64,000 nucleotides of DNA from Streptomyces flavochromogenes (lineage in GTDB: Bacteria; Actinomycetota; Actinomycetes; Streptomycetales; Streptomycetaceae), in assembly GCF_000717595.1 (NCBI RefSeq), contig NZ_JNZO01000020.1, positions 56,212-120,211 on the forward strand, written 5' to 3'. The position numbers and the translations under genes were made by a program. Every line of letters begins with the position of its first letter. The first letter of the stretch is position 1. Shown piece after piece: positions 26,856 to 35,965 of the stretch. Under the pieces are notes generated by a model. That model did no database searches and was not told the DNA's origin. It saw nothing but the letters and a program-made list of their open reading frames with translations.

Positions 26856-29402
26856 TCAGGTCACGGCGTGCGCCGGGAGGTCGGGGGCCGATGCCGGCGG
26901 TCCGCCCCGCGCGGCCCTGAGGGTGAGCACCATGGTCAGGCCGCCGCCCGGGGTGTCCTCGGCGCCGAGCGTCCCGCCCATGGCCTCGACGAAGCCGCGG
27001 GCGACCGCGAGGCCCAGGCCGACGCCGGAGCCGCGCGGGGCGTCGCCGAAGCGCTGGAAGGGCTCGAAGATGCCGTCCTTGGCCTCGTCGGGGACACCGG
27101 GGCCGCGGTCCACGACCCGGAGCTCGACGCGGTCGCCGAGGGTGCTGGCGGCGACGGCCACGGGTATGCCCCCGGGGCTGTACTTGACGGCGTTCTCGAC
27201 GATGTTGGCGACGGCCCGCTCCAGGAGGCCCTTGTCGACCTCGACCATGGGCAGTGTCTCGGGGATGTCGAGCTCGGCGCTTCCGTCGGGCACTCCCCCG
27301 AGCGCCATCGGGACGACCTCGTCGAGGTCGACGGTACGGATCAGCGGGGTGACGGTGCCGGTCTGGAGGCGGGACATGTCGAGGAGGTTGCCCACCAGGT
27401 GGTCGAGGCGGTCGGCGCCGGCCTCGATGCCCTCCAGGAGTTCGGCGCGGTCCTGTTCGGACCATTCGACGTCGTCGGAGCGGAGGGAGGAGACGGAGGC
27501 CTTGATGCCGGCGAGGGGGGTCCGCAGGTCGTGGCTGACGGCGGCGAGCAGGGAGGTGCGGATCTTGTTGCCCTCGGCCTGCTTACGGGCCTCCTCCGCC
27601 TCGCCCACGAGCCGCTGGCGGTCGAGGACGACCGCGGCCTGGGCGGCGAAGGCGCCGAGGACGCGCCGGTCCTCGGCGGGCAGCACCCGGCCGGACAGGG
27701 CGAGGGCCAGGTGGTCGCCGACCGGCATGTCCACGTCCGCGTCCTCGGGCCGGGCCGCCGGGTGGGGGCCGACGCTGGCGGCCCGTGTCCAGGGCTCGAC
27801 GTCGTCCACCCGCTCCAGGAGGGCGACGGATTCCATGGAGAAGGTCTCGCGGACCCGTTCGAGGAGGGCGTCGAGGCTGGTCTCGCCGCGCAGCACGCTG
27901 CCGGCGAGATAGGAGAGCACCTCGGACTCGGCGCGCAGCCGGGCGGCCTGGTGGGTGCGCCGGGCGGCCAGGTCGACCACGGAGGCGACCGACATGGCGA
28001 CGCCGAGGAAGACGGCGATGGCCACGATGTTCTTGGGGTCGGCGATGGTGAGCCGGTGGACGGGCGGGGTGAAGAACCAGTTGAGGAGGAGGGAGCCGGC
28101 CGCGGCGGAGGCGAGCGCCGGCAGGAATCCGCCGAGCAGGGCCGCCGCGACAGTGAGGGCCAGGAAGAGCAGCATGTCGTTGGCGAGACCGAGGTCGGCG
28201 TCGACATGGGTGAGGAGCAGGGCGAGGAGGACGGGTCCGGCGACGCCGACCGCCCAGCCGCCGATGATCCGGGAGCGGCCGAGGCGGGCACCCCGGGCGA
28301 CCGGGAGGCCACGGCCTTTGGCGACCTCGCCGTGGGTGACGATGTGGACGTCGAGGTCGGGCCCGGACTCCCGGGCCACGGTCTGGCCGACACCGGGGCC
28401 GAGCATGTACTGCCAGGTGCGGCGGCGGCTGGAGCCGAGGACGATCTGCGTGGCGTTGACCCCGCGGGCGAACTCCAGGAGTGCGGAGGGGATGTCGTCG
28501 CCGATGACATGGTGGAACGTTCCGCCCAGGTCCTCGACCAGGGTGCGCTGGACGGCCAGCTCCTTGGGCGAGGCGGCCGTGAGGCCGTCGCTGCGGGCGA
28601 TGTAGACGGCGAGGACCTCGCCTCCCGCGCCCTTCTCGGCCAGCCGGGTGGCGCGCCGTATGAGGGTGCGGCCCTCGGGACCGCCGGTCAGGCCGACGAC
28701 GATGCGCTCACGGGCCTGCCAGGTGGAGCGGATGTTGTGCTCGCCCCGGTACTGCTGGAGGTACTCGTCGACCCGGTCGGCGGTCCAGAGCAGCGCCAGC
28801 TCGCGCAGGGCGGTGAGGTTGCCGGGGCGGAAGTAGTTGGAGAGGGCCGCGTCGACCTTGTCCGAGGTGTAGACGTTGCCGTGGGCCATCCGGCGGCGCA
28901 GGGCCTCCGGCGACATGTCGACCAGCTCGATCTGGTCGGCCCGGCGCACCACCTCGTCGGGGACGGTCTCCCGCTGCCGTACGCCGGTGATCGCCTCGAC
29001 CACGTCGCCCAGCGACTCCAGGTGCTGGATGTTGACGGTCGATATGACGTCGATGCCGGCCGCGAGCAGCTCGGCGACGTCCTGCCACCGCTTGCGATTG
29101 CGGGAGCCGGGCACGTTCGTGTGGGCGAGCTCGTCGACGAGCGCGACGGCGGGACGCCGCTCCAGGACGGCGTCGATGTCCATCTCGGTGAAGGCGGTCC
29201 CCCGGTACTCCAGGGTGCGGCGCGGCACCTGCTCCAGGCCGTGCAGCATGACCTCGGTGCGCGGCCGTCCGTGATGCTCCACGAACGCCACGACGCAGTC
29301 CGTGCCGCGCTCCACCCGCCGGTGCCCCTCGGAGAGCATGGCGTAGGTCTTGCCGACGCCCGGCGCAGCGCCGAGGTATATCCGAAGCTTGCCGCGTCCC
29401 AT
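26856..29402 (-). CDS. kdpD: KdpD sensor histidine kinase
   Basis: An 848-residue protein with the full KdpD order. The N-terminal KdpD domain has Walker A GAAPGVGKTYAM and DELAHTNVPGSRN. A universal-stress-like domain (about 245-370) and four membrane segments (about 395-490) follow. Then come a GAF-like region, the phosphorylated H box AAVSHDLRTPLAG and a C-terminal HATPase domain. Its ATG lies at 29402, with a longer frame upstream rejected for lack of family similarity. It precedes kdpE by 167 bp on the same strand. That gap contains a 21-bp direct repeat (GGGTGGYGCGCCTCGGGGCGG) but no other feature. Confidence 0.92.
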   Translation of the reverse strand: MGRGKLRIYLGAAPGVGKTYAMLSEGHRRVERGTDCVVAFVEHHGRPRTEVMLHGLEQVPRRTLEYRGTAFTEMDIDAVLERRPAVALVDELAHTNVPGSRNRKRWQDVAELLAAGIDVISTVNIQHLESLGDVVEAITGVRQRETVPDEVVRRADQIELVDMSPEALRRRMAHGNVYTSDKVDAALSNYFRPGNLTALRELALLWTADRVDEYLQQYRGEHNIRSTWQARERIVVGLTGGPEGRTLIRRATRLAEKGAGGEVLAVYIARSDGLTAASPKELAVQRTLVEDLGGTFHHVIGDDIPSALLEFARGVNATQIVLGSSRRRTWQYMLGPGVGQTVARESGPDLDVHIVTHGEVAKGRGLPVARGARLGRSRIIGGWAVGVAGPVLLALLLTHVDADLGLANDMLLFLALTVAAALLGGFLPALASAAAGSLLLNWFFTPPVHRLTIADPKNIVAIAVFLGVAMSVASVVDLAARRTHQAARLRAESEVLSYLAGSVLRGETSLDALLERVRETFSMESVALLERVDDVEPWTRAASVGPHPAARPEDADVDMPVGDHLALALSGRVLPAEDRRVLGAFAAQAAVVLDRQRLVGEAEEARKQAEGNKIRTSLLAAVSHDLRTPLAGIKASVSSLRSDDVEWSEQDRAELLEGIEAGADRLDHLVGNLLDMSRLQTGTVTPLIRTVDLDEVVPMALGGVPDGSAELDIPETLPMVEVDKGLLERAVANIVENAVKYSPGGIPVAVAASTLGDRVELRVVDRGPGVPDEAKDGIFEPFQRFGDAPRGSGVGLGLAVARGFVEAMGGTLGAEDTPGGGLTMVLTLRAARGGPPASAPDLPAHAVT

Positions 29403-29523
29403 GGCACGACCATACGTCCAGCCAATCGGACATTCCGTACGCGGGGAGGGGGCCGGAGCGGTCTTGACGTGTTTCTGATGTCGGACCGCACCGGCCGCCG
29501 CGGCAGGGACCGGCCGTGCCGCG

Positions 29524-30252
29524 TCAGTGCTCGATGATCTCGCCGTCGCTGAGTTCGAGAACCCGGTCCGCCAGGCCAAGGAGCTGCGGGTCGTGGGTGG
29601 CGACCAGGGCCGTACAGCCCTCGCTGCGCACCACCGCGCGCAGCAGCTGCATGACGGCGAGGCCGGTCTCCTGGTCCAGCTGTCCGGTCGGTTCGTCGGC
29701 TATGAGCAGCGCCGGCTTGTTGGCGAGGGCGCGGGCGATGGCGACGCGCTGCTGCTGCCCGCCGGAGAGCTCGCCGGGCCGCTGGTTCGCGTGGTCGGCG
29801 AGGCCCACCAGGCCGAGGAGCAGGGCCACCCGCTCCTCGCGCTCCTTCGGGTCCGCCTTGCGCAGCCGCATGGGTACGCCCACGTTCTCGGCGGCGGAGA
29901 GGATCGGGAGCAGCCCGAAGGACTGGAAGATGAAGCCGATCCGGTCGCGGCGCAGCTCCAGGAGTCCGTTCTCGCCGAGGGTGGCGAGGTCGACGCCGTC
30001 GATGACGATCGACCCGCCGTCCGCGCTGTCGAGGCCGCCGACCAGGTTGAGCAGCGTCGTCTTGCCGGAGCCGGAGCGGCCCTTGAGCGCGACGAGCTCG
30101 CCGCGCGGGATGTCGAAGGAGACCCCGCGCAGGGCGTGGACGGCTGCTTCCCCGGTGCCGTACGAACGGCGCAGGTTCTCCACGCGGACCATCGGCAGGC
30201 CGGCCGGGTCCTCGGCGACGGCCGTCGCGGACCGCGTGCTGCTCTCACTCAC
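29524..30252 (-). CDS. ABC transporter ATP-binding protein without adjacent permease
   Basis: A 242-residue ATPase of the LolD/MacB/FtsE type. It has Walker A GRSGSGKTT, Q loop FIFQSFGLLP, signature LSGGQQQR, Walker B LLIADEPTGQ and the switch His in ATHDP. The GTG at 30252 was chosen because a GGAGGGGGAG site lies 7 bp before it; an ATG 24 bp further out lacks spacing. No permease gene is beside it, so it may serve a membrane partner encoded elsewhere. Confidence 0.85.
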   Translation of the reverse strand: MSESSTRSATAVAEDPAGLPMVRVENLRRSYGTGEAAVHALRGVSFDIPRGELVALKGRSGSGKTTLLNLVGGLDSADGGSIVIDGVDLATLGENGLLELRRDRIGFIFQSFGLLPILSAAENVGVPMRLRKADPKEREERVALLLGLVGLADHANQRPGELSGGQQQRVAIARALANKPALLIADEPTGQLDQETGLAVMQLLRAVVRSEGCTALVATHDPQLLGLADRVLELSDGEIIEH

Positions 30253-30345
30253 CCTGTGCTCCCCCTCCTCGAACATGTGCCCGCCAGTATGGTCCGCGGC
30301 CGGGTCCCAGGGCCAGGGCCCGTGGGCGGAACCTGTGGAAAACGA

Positions 30346-30392
30346 CCGATGGGCCGCTTCCCGTACGTGTCGTACGGAAAGCGGCCCATCGG
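30346..30392. terminator. 22-bp terminator stem downstream of DUF3710
   Basis: Arms of 22 bases with one mismatch (CCGATGGGCCGCTTCCCG... and its complement) flank a 3-base loop. They lie between the DUF3710 stop and the ABC ATPase start, both on the minus strand. The remaining gap holds two imperfect copies of CGATCAGGCCG-CACCCC-like text. Confidence 0.85.
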
Positions 30393-30512
30393 CCCTGGCG
30401 AGTGCGCGGCGTGCCCTGAGGCCCACCGGTCCTACGAGGTGTTCCTGCGATCAGGCCGCACACCCCGGAGCAGGGTGTCCCGGCGATCAGGCCGTACACC
30501 CCCGAGCGCGTA

Positions 30513-31277
30513 CTAGCGGATCTCGGAGATCTCCGGACCGCGCTGGAGCTGACCCATGCCGCCGGAGAAGCGGGAGCTCTCCTGCTCCTCCTGCTGCACG
30601 CCGTCCGGCACCATCTGCGCGTCGTTCGGCAGCTTGAGGACGATCGGGTCGCGCGGGGCCATCGGGCCGTCGCCGCGGACGACCACGGTGTCCCGGACGA
30701 TCTGCTCCAGGAGACCGGCCGCCTCGGGCTGGACCGCACCCTGCCCGGAGATCACTCCGCGCAGGAACCAGCGGGGTCCGTCGACACCCACGAAGCGGAC
30801 CAGCTGCACACCGCGGTTGCCGTCCGGCAGCTGGACGGGGACCTGCGCGCGCAGCTCCCAGCCAAGCGGACCCTCGACCTCGTCGATGACCCCGCCCTGC
30901 TGGACGATGCCCGTGGCGATCTCGTCGCGGACCTCGCCCCAGATGCCCTCGTTCTTGGGGGCGGCGAAGGCCTGCAGCTGCACGGCGCTGTCACGCAGGA
31001 CGACGGTGGCCGCGACGATCGCGTCGCCCGCCACCTCCACCCGCAGCTCCATGCCCTCGACCCCGGGGACGAAGACGCCGCCCAGGTCGACACGGCCGTC
31101 CTCGGGCTTGCCGACCTCGGAGATGTCCCAGGGTCCGTCGGGCCGGGGCGCCGGCGGAAGGTTCACACGGCGCGGGGCCGCGTCGTCCGCGTCCTCGCCG
31201 TCCACCGCGTCGACGACCTGCTCGGCCTCGCCCGCCGCGTCCTCTGCGGCACCGCTCTTCTTGCGACGTCCGAACAC
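30513..31277 (-). CDS. DUF3710 protein
   Basis: A 254-residue acidic soluble protein starting at GTG 31277, one base after the dut stop. It begins FGRRKKSGAAEDAA, has the DUF3710 core GPWDISEV...VDLGGVFVPGVEGMELRVEV, and ends with RDPIVLKLPNDAQMVPDG. The family has no known activity. The tight dut-DUF3710 linkage is conserved in actinobacteria, so a shared operon is likely. Confidence 0.88.
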   Translation of the reverse strand: MFGRRKKSGAAEDAAGEAEQVVDAVDGEDADDAAPRRVNLPPAPRPDGPWDISEVGKPEDGRVDLGGVFVPGVEGMELRVEVAGDAIVAATVVLRDSAVQLQAFAAPKNEGIWGEVRDEIATGIVQQGGVIDEVEGPLGWELRAQVPVQLPDGNRGVQLVRFVGVDGPRWFLRGVISGQGAVQPEAAGLLEQIVRDTVVVRGDGPMAPRDPIVLKLPNDAQMVPDGVQQEEQESSRFSGGMGQLQRGPEISEIR

Positions 31278-31278
31278 G

Positions 31279-31791
31279 TCACTGTCCTTCCCGGTCGGAT
31301 ACGACCGAAGCGTATCGATTCCCACCCGTTGTGCCGTCCACGGCGGCATGACCGCCGGTGGACCCGAAGCCCCCCTCGGCCCGCGCCGAGCCGGGAAGCT
31401 CCGCCACCTCGTGGAAGCGCACCTTCTCGACCTGTTGGACGACAAGTTGGGCAATCCGATCGAATCGTTCGAACCGCACACTCTCGCGCGGGTCGAGATT
31501 GACCACGATCACCTTGATCTCTCCACGGTACCCGGCATCCACCGTCCCCGGGGCATTCACGAGCGCCACTCCGCAGCGGGCGGCGAGTCCGGAGCGCGGG
31601 TGCACGAAGGCCGCGTACCCGTCCGGGAGCGCGATGGAGATCCCGGTGGGCAGCACGGCGCGCTCCCCGGGGGCCAGCACGACGGCCTCCGTGGTGACCA
31701 GGTCCGCCCCGGCGTCACCGGGGTGGCCGTAGGCCGGGATCGGCACGTCCGGGTCCACACGCCGGATCAGTACGTCGACAGGGTTGCTCAT
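31279..31791 (-). CDS. dut: dUTP diphosphatase
   Basis: A 170-residue trimeric-type dUTPase that hydrolyses dUTP to dUMP and pyrophosphate, keeping uracil out of DNA. The conserved motifs are all present: AYGHPGDAGADL, PRSGLAARCGV, NAPGTVDAGYRGEI, RIAQLVVQ and the C-terminal P-loop-like EGGFGSTGGH. The start overlaps the thioesterase stop by one base (TGATG), and the stop lies one base before DUF3710. Confidence 0.95.
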   Translation of the reverse strand: MSNPVDVLIRRVDPDVPIPAYGHPGDAGADLVTTEAVVLAPGERAVLPTGISIALPDGYAAFVHPRSGLAARCGVALVNAPGTVDAGYRGEIKVIVVNLDPRESVRFERFDRIAQLVVQQVEKVRFHEVAELPGSARAEGGFGSTGGHAAVDGTTGGNRYASVVSDREGQ

Positions 31792-32375
31792 CAGGGGTTC
31801 ACCTCGAAGGCGCGGGCGCGCCGGACCTGGTCGGGGTCGGACATGGCGGCCTGGATCTCCTCCGGGCGGCCGTTGTCGATGAAGTGGTCGACCTTGACCT
31901 CTATGAAGAGTGCCTCGGCGCGGACGGCGACGGGGCCCTCGGGCCCGCCGATCCGGCCGACGGCGGTCGAGAAGATCTTGCGGCCGCGCACGGCGGTCAC
32001 CGCGGCCTCCAGGTGGAGCACGGTGCCCACCGGGACGGGCCGGACGAAGTCGGTCTCGAGCCGTCCGGTCACGGCGATGACCCGCAGCAGCCAGTTCAGG
32101 GAGCCGAGGGTCTCGTCGAGCGCGGTGGCGAGCACGCCGCCGTGCGCGAGGCCGGGGGCGCCCTGGTGGTCGGGGGTCACCGTGAACTCGGCGGTGACGG
32201 TCACGCCCTCACCCGCGCGCGCCTCCAGGTGGAGGCCGTGGGGCTGCCCGCCGCCGCACCCGAAGCAGTACTCGTAGTGCGAACCGAGCAGCTCGCCGGG
32301 GGCCGGCGCGTCGGGGTGGCGTACCGGCGGTATGGCGTCGGCCGGCGGGGTGAGGGCGGCAGATGTTCCAGTCAC
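31791..32375 (-). CDS. PaaI-family hotdog-fold thioesterase
   Basis: A 194-residue protein. It has YCFGCGGGQPHGLHLEA at the N-terminal side and the hotdog catalytic region GAPGLAHGGVLATALDETLG, and closes with AEALFIEVKVDHF. It probably hydrolyses acyl-CoA thioesters, with substrate unknown. The GTG at 32375 was chosen over longer upstream frames because the family begins here. It is the first gene of the thioesterase-dut-DUF3710 operon. Confidence 0.85.
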   Translation of the reverse strand: MTGTSAALTPPADAIPPVRHPDAPAPGELLGSHYEYCFGCGGGQPHGLHLEARAGEGVTVTAEFTVTPDHQGAPGLAHGGVLATALDETLGSLNWLLRVIAVTGRLETDFVRPVPVGTVLHLEAAVTAVRGRKIFSTAVGRIGGPEGPVAVRAEALFIEVKVDHFIDNGRPEEIQAAMSDPDQVRRARAFEVNP

Positions 32376-32433
32376 AGCCGCAGACCTTACCCGCGCGGAT
32401 GGGCGCAGGTCGCGCCGTGCCAAGCTTGGACGC

Positions 32434-32937
32434 ATGCAGCCTTCCGCATCGTCCCCCGCCCCCTCCCCCGCCCCCTCCGCCGCACCGCTCTTCGACGAGC
32501 GGCTGACGGCGCCCCGCTCCTGGTGGTTCATCGCGGGTCTGCTCGGTCTCTCCGGCGGCCTGATCATGGTCCCGCTGGGTACGGTCCCGATGCTGGGCGG
32601 TCTGATCGTGGTGGCGGTGCTCGCCGGTGCGGCGGTGTCCTCGTACGGCTCCGCCCGGATCCGGGTGGTGGCCGGTTCGCTCGTGGCGGGCGACGCGCGG
32701 ATCCCGGTCTCGGCGCTGGGCGAGGCCGAGGCGCTCGACGCGGAGGAGGCGCGCGCGTGGCGCACGTACAAGGCCGACCCGCGCGCGTTCATGCTGATGC
32801 GCGGCTATGTGACCCGGGCGGTGCGCGTCGAGGTGACGGACCCGTCGGACCCGACGCCGTACGTGTACCTCTCCAGCCGTGAGCCGGAGGCGCTGGTGGC
32901 GGCCCTGGACGCCGTCCGTGCGGACGCCCAGGACTGA
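32434..32937 (+). CDS. DUF3093 membrane protein
   Basis: A 167-residue protein. A Pro/Ala/Ser-rich N-terminus is followed by the DUF3093 text FDERLTAPRSWWFIAG, two adjacent membrane segments (about 30-75) and a soluble C-terminal half with GYVTRAVRVEVTDPSDPTPYVYLSSR. The family is actinobacterial and of unknown function. It is divergent from the thioesterase operon, across 58 bp, and convergent with the EcsC-like gene. Confidence 0.88.
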   Translation: MQPSASSPAPSPAPSAAPLFDERLTAPRSWWFIAGLLGLSGGLIMVPLGTVPMLGGLIVVAVLAGAAVSSYGSARIRVVAGSLVAGDARIPVSALGEAEALDAEEARAWRTYKADPRAFMLMRGYVTRAVRVEVTDPSDPTPYVYLSSREPEALVAALDAVRADAQD

Positions 32938-32955
32938 GCGGGCCGAGGAGGCCGG

Positions 32956-34017
32956 CTAGAACCCGAGTTCCTTCGGGTTCTCCGGCTGTTCCAGCGGGGG
33001 CAGCTCCCGGAGGGAGTCCCAGGGGACCTGGCGGTTGCGCAGGTCCTTGCGGATGTGGCCCGCGAGCTTCTTGGTGTCGCGGCGGTTCATGACCGCGCCG
33101 ACCGCCGCGCCGACCATGAAGGGCGTGAGGTTCGGCAGGTTGCGCACCATGCGCTTCATGATCTGCTGGCGCAGCTCGCGCTTGAGCTGTCCGCCGAGCG
33201 CCGCGTTGACGGTGGTGGGCTTGGTGGGGTCGATGCCCCGCTCCTCGGCCCAGGAGGTCAGATAGGCCGCCGAACGCTGGGTGAGCCGGCCGGGGGGCCG
33301 CAGCCCGTAGACCTCGTGCAGTTCGGCGATGAGTTTGAGTTCCACGGCGGCGACGCCGGTGATCTCGGCCGCGAGCTCCGCCGGCATGGCCGGGGGTACG
33401 GGGAGCATGGCGGCGGCACCGATGCTGGCACCCACGGTCGAGCTCGCGTTCGCCGCACCCGCGACGAGCTTGTCGGCGAGCTCCTCGGGGCCGAGCCCGG
33501 GAAACTGCTTGCGCAGGGTCGCCAGATCGCGGACGGGGATCCGCGGGGCGAGGTCGATCAACCGGTCGGCCAGATGGCCGATGCCGGCCTTGGCGCTGTC
33601 TCCGCCGCGCTTCACGCCCTGGCGGACGCCCTGCGCGACGCCGCGCCGGACGGCGTCGATCCGGTCGGAGTCGATCTTGATCCTGTCGAGCTGGGCGCGC
33701 GCGGGATTGGCGAGCCGCTTGACGGCGCCGAAGCGCCCGTCCCGCTGTGTCTCGTCGTTCCCCGCTTCGTCCAGCGCGTCGCTCCGTCCCGCTTCCCGCA
33801 CCACCGGCAGCTGCGCCGGGTCCGGCTCGGTGACGGCCTCGAGCGAGGCCGGGAGGCCTCGCTCGTCGTCACGTACGCCGAGGGAGGGCGGGGAGGCGGC
33901 GTGCTCGGCTTCAGGGGCCTCCTGGGCACCCTCTGCCGGGCCCGAGCCGCCCTTGTACGTCTTCGGGCTCCCAGGGAGCCTCAGACGCCGCTTCCGGGAC
34001 GGTGTGTCGCCTGCCAC
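32956..34017 (-). CDS. EcsC-like family protein
   Basis: A 353-residue protein with a charged, low-complexity first third (to about residue 115). An Ala-rich helical core follows (GASIGAAAMLPVPPAMPAELAAEITGVAAVELKLIAELHEVYG) that resembles EcsC-family proteins. A basic C-terminal region ends PNLTPFMVGAAVGAVMNRRDTKKLAG and ELPPLEQPENPKEL. The function is unknown and membrane association is plausible. The DUF4193 gene lies 11 bp beyond its start codon on the same strand, so the two are probably cotranscribed. Confidence 0.75.
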   Translation of the reverse strand: MAGDTPSRKRRLRLPGSPKTYKGGSGPAEGAQEAPEAEHAASPPSLGVRDDERGLPASLEAVTEPDPAQLPVVREAGRSDALDEAGNDETQRDGRFGAVKRLANPARAQLDRIKIDSDRIDAVRRGVAQGVRQGVKRGGDSAKAGIGHLADRLIDLAPRIPVRDLATLRKQFPGLGPEELADKLVAGAANASSTVGASIGAAAMLPVPPAMPAELAAEITGVAAVELKLIAELHEVYGLRPPGRLTQRSAAYLTSWAEERGIDPTKPTTVNAALGGQLKRELRQQIMKRMVRNLPNLTPFMVGAAVGAVMNRRDTKKLAGHIRKDLRNRQVPWDSLRELPPLEQPENPKELGF

Positions 34018-34028
34018 GACCGAGGGTC

Positions 34029-34325
34029 TCAGTCGCAGTCGCGGCAGATGGGCTGGCCGTTCTTCTCCCTGGCCAGCTGGCTGCGGTGGTGCACGAGGAA
34101 GCAGCTCATGCAGGTGAACTCATCGGCCTGCTTGGGCAGGACCCGGACGGCCAGCTCCTCGTTCGAGAGGTCGGCGCCGGGAAGCTCCAGGCCTTCGGCG
34201 GCCTCGAACTCGTCGACGTCGACGGTCGAGGTCGACTTGTCGTTCCGGCGGGCCTTCAGTTCCTCAAGGCTGTCCGAATCGACGTCGTCGTCGGTCTTGC
34301 GTGGGGTGTCGTAGTCCGTTGCCAT
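34029..34325 (-). CDS. DUF4193 zinc-ribbon protein
   Basis: A 98-residue acidic protein starting MATDYDTPRKTDDD. Its C-terminus carries two CxxC pairs (CMSC and CRDC) separated by about 17 residues, a zinc ribbon. DUF4193 is conserved in actinobacteria, with some members linked to sigma-factor or development control, but no role is proven here. It precedes the EcsC-like gene. Confidence 0.9.
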   Translation of the reverse strand: MATDYDTPRKTDDDVDSDSLEELKARRNDKSTSTVDVDEFEAAEGLELPGADLSNEELAVRVLPKQADEFTCMSCFLVHHRSQLAREKNGQPICRDCD

Positions 34326-34721
34326 GTCGCTCTCCCCCTCTGGGTGGTTGCGGTGTCTCCAGCGCACGTAACGCGTGAGAGGTCGGACTTGTGCCCGACC
34401 TGAGGCGGAGATTTTGCCTCACATCAAGGTCTGTTACTCAATCGACACCCGTTCCGTCCTCTCGCGAGTGATCGGCTTCGGGTGGCGAACCGGACCGTAC
34501 ACGGTCCGACGGGCGCCCCTTGCAGGCGCCACCCCGTGTACTTCCCGTCAATCCACGCCCGGGAAACCCGGACTTTTCCGGGTTTTCACGGGGATTTCTC
34601 CGTTACGGAGAGTGGATGTCCGGACACCCTCTCCTGTGATCGATCACACATGAGCGTCTCAGAATCGGGCCCACGGAATTCCGCGCAAAGCGAACGGAAC
34701 CGGGTCGGCTCGTGCAGTGTG
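34326..34721. other. 396-bp intergenic region between DUF4193 and cutS
   Basis: No gene is supported. It holds the DUF4193 promoter side and the 3' side of cutS. Visible elements are a perfect palindrome TGTGATCGATCACA (34635-34648), an 8-bp stem AAACCCGG/CCGGGTTT (34564-34585) that may terminate cutRS, and an inverted repeat CGGACCGT/ACGGTCCG (34491-34508). The palindrome resembles a Crp site but its half-site spacing is 2 bp short. Confidence 0.6.
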
Positions 34722-35960
34722 TCAGATCGGCAGAGTGACGCGCATCACGAGACCGCCTCCTTCGCGGGGCTCCGCGATGATACGGCCGCCGTGGGCACGG
34801 GCCACGGACCGCGCGATCGACAGGCCGAGGCCGACGCCCTTGTCGCTGCCGGTCCGCTCCTGCCGGAGCCGCCGGAACGGCTCGAAAAGGTTGTCGATCT
34901 CGTACGCGGGGACCACGGGACCCGTGTTCGAGACGGTCAGGATCGCCTGGCCGTGCTCGGTCTCGGTCGTCACCTCCACCCAGCCTCCCTCCGCCACGTT
35001 GTACCGGACGGCGTTCTGGAGCAGGTTCAGCGTGATCCGCTCCAGCAGGACGCCGTTGCCCTGGACGACCGCCGGCGCGCGCTCGCCCCGGATCTCGACG
35101 CCCTTGGCCTCCGCCTCGGCGTGGACCTGGTCGACGCCCCGCTCGGCGACCTCGGCGAGGTCGACGGACTTGCGCTCGATGATCTGGTTGTCGCTCCGGG
35201 CGAGCAGCAGCAGACCCTCGACGAGCTGCTCGCTGCGTTCGTTGGTGGCCAGCAGCGTCTTGCCGAGCTGCTGGAGTTCCACCGGCGCGCCCGGGTCGGA
35301 GAGGTGCACCTCCAGGAGGGTGCGGTTGATCGCGAGCGGGGTCCGCAGCTCGTGCGAGGCGTTCGCGACGAACCGCTGCTGGGCGGTGAAGGCCCGCTCC
35401 AGGCGCTCCAGCATCTCGTCGAAGGTGTCGGCGAGCTCCTTGAGCTCGTCGTCGGGGCCGTCCAGCTCGATCCGCCGGGACAGATCGGAGCCGGCCACCT
35501 GGCGGGCGGTCCGGGTGATCCGGCCGAGCGGCGAGAGCACCCGTCCCGCCATGGCGTAGCCGAAGGCGAAGGCGATGATGCTCAGTCCGAGCAGGGCGAA
35601 GAGCGAACGGCGCAGGAGGTCCTCCAGGGCCCGGTCGCTCTGGTACCGGAGGCAGACGGAGACCGCCTGGTTGAGCTGCTCCCCGGTGCCCTGCGCGGGC
35701 AGATCGCACCACGAGGTGGTGGGCTGGACCTCGCCCCGGACGACCTTGAAGGGCAGTTCGGAGACGCTGTGGGTGAGCGCCTGCGCGGTGAACAGGTAGA
35801 TGATCGAGAGCAGCAGGATGCCCGCGATCAGGAACATCCCGCCGTACAGCAGCGTGAGACGTATCCGGATGGTCGGGCGCAGCAGGGGCCTGACCGGGTC
35901 CCTGGGGTCCCAGGCGGGCTTCGGGGGCGCGTGGGGGTGAGGCACTGCGGTGGCGGGCAT
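34722..35960 (-). CDS. cutS: CutS sensor histidine kinase
   Basis: A 412-residue kinase. It has a first membrane segment (about 33-60), an extracytoplasmic domain with two cysteines (SWCDLP and VSVCLRYQ), and a second membrane segment (about 118-140). A HAMP domain, the H box RFVANASHELRTPLAIN and a C-terminal HATPase (LNLLQNAVRYN, GVGLGLSIARS) follow. Sequence and position beside cutR, ferrochelatase and an inositol monophosphatase match S. coelicolor CutRS as I remember it. The paired external cysteines would suit redox or secretion-stress sensing. The cutR stop lies 5 bp before its start. Confidence 0.88.
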   Translation of the reverse strand: MPATAVPHPHAPPKPAWDPRDPVRPLLRPTIRIRLTLLYGGMFLIAGILLLSIIYLFTAQALTHSVSELPFKVVRGEVQPTTSWCDLPAQGTGEQLNQAVSVCLRYQSDRALEDLLRRSLFALLGLSIIAFAFGYAMAGRVLSPLGRITRTARQVAGSDLSRRIELDGPDDELKELADTFDEMLERLERAFTAQQRFVANASHELRTPLAINRTLLEVHLSDPGAPVELQQLGKTLLATNERSEQLVEGLLLLARSDNQIIERKSVDLAEVAERGVDQVHAEAEAKGVEIRGERAPAVVQGNGVLLERITLNLLQNAVRYNVAEGGWVEVTTETEHGQAILTVSNTGPVVPAYEIDNLFEPFRRLRQERTGSDKGVGLGLSIARSVARAHGGRIIAEPREGGGLVMRVTLPI

Positions 35961-35965
35961 CGCGT

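Noticed and set aside
26718..29537. Very long plus-strand open frame opposite kdpD (similar ones lie opposite the YfhO gene and the helicase-PLD gene)
   Set aside because: Low-complexity, Gly/Arg/Asp-rich translations with no domain; they are shadows of high-GC codon bias on the real genes.
34635..34648. Crp-type site TGTGATCGATCACA
   Set aside because: Half-sites are 4 bp apart rather than 6, and the palindrome lies about 310 bp upstream of the DUF4193 start and downstream of cutS, so a Crp role is not supported.
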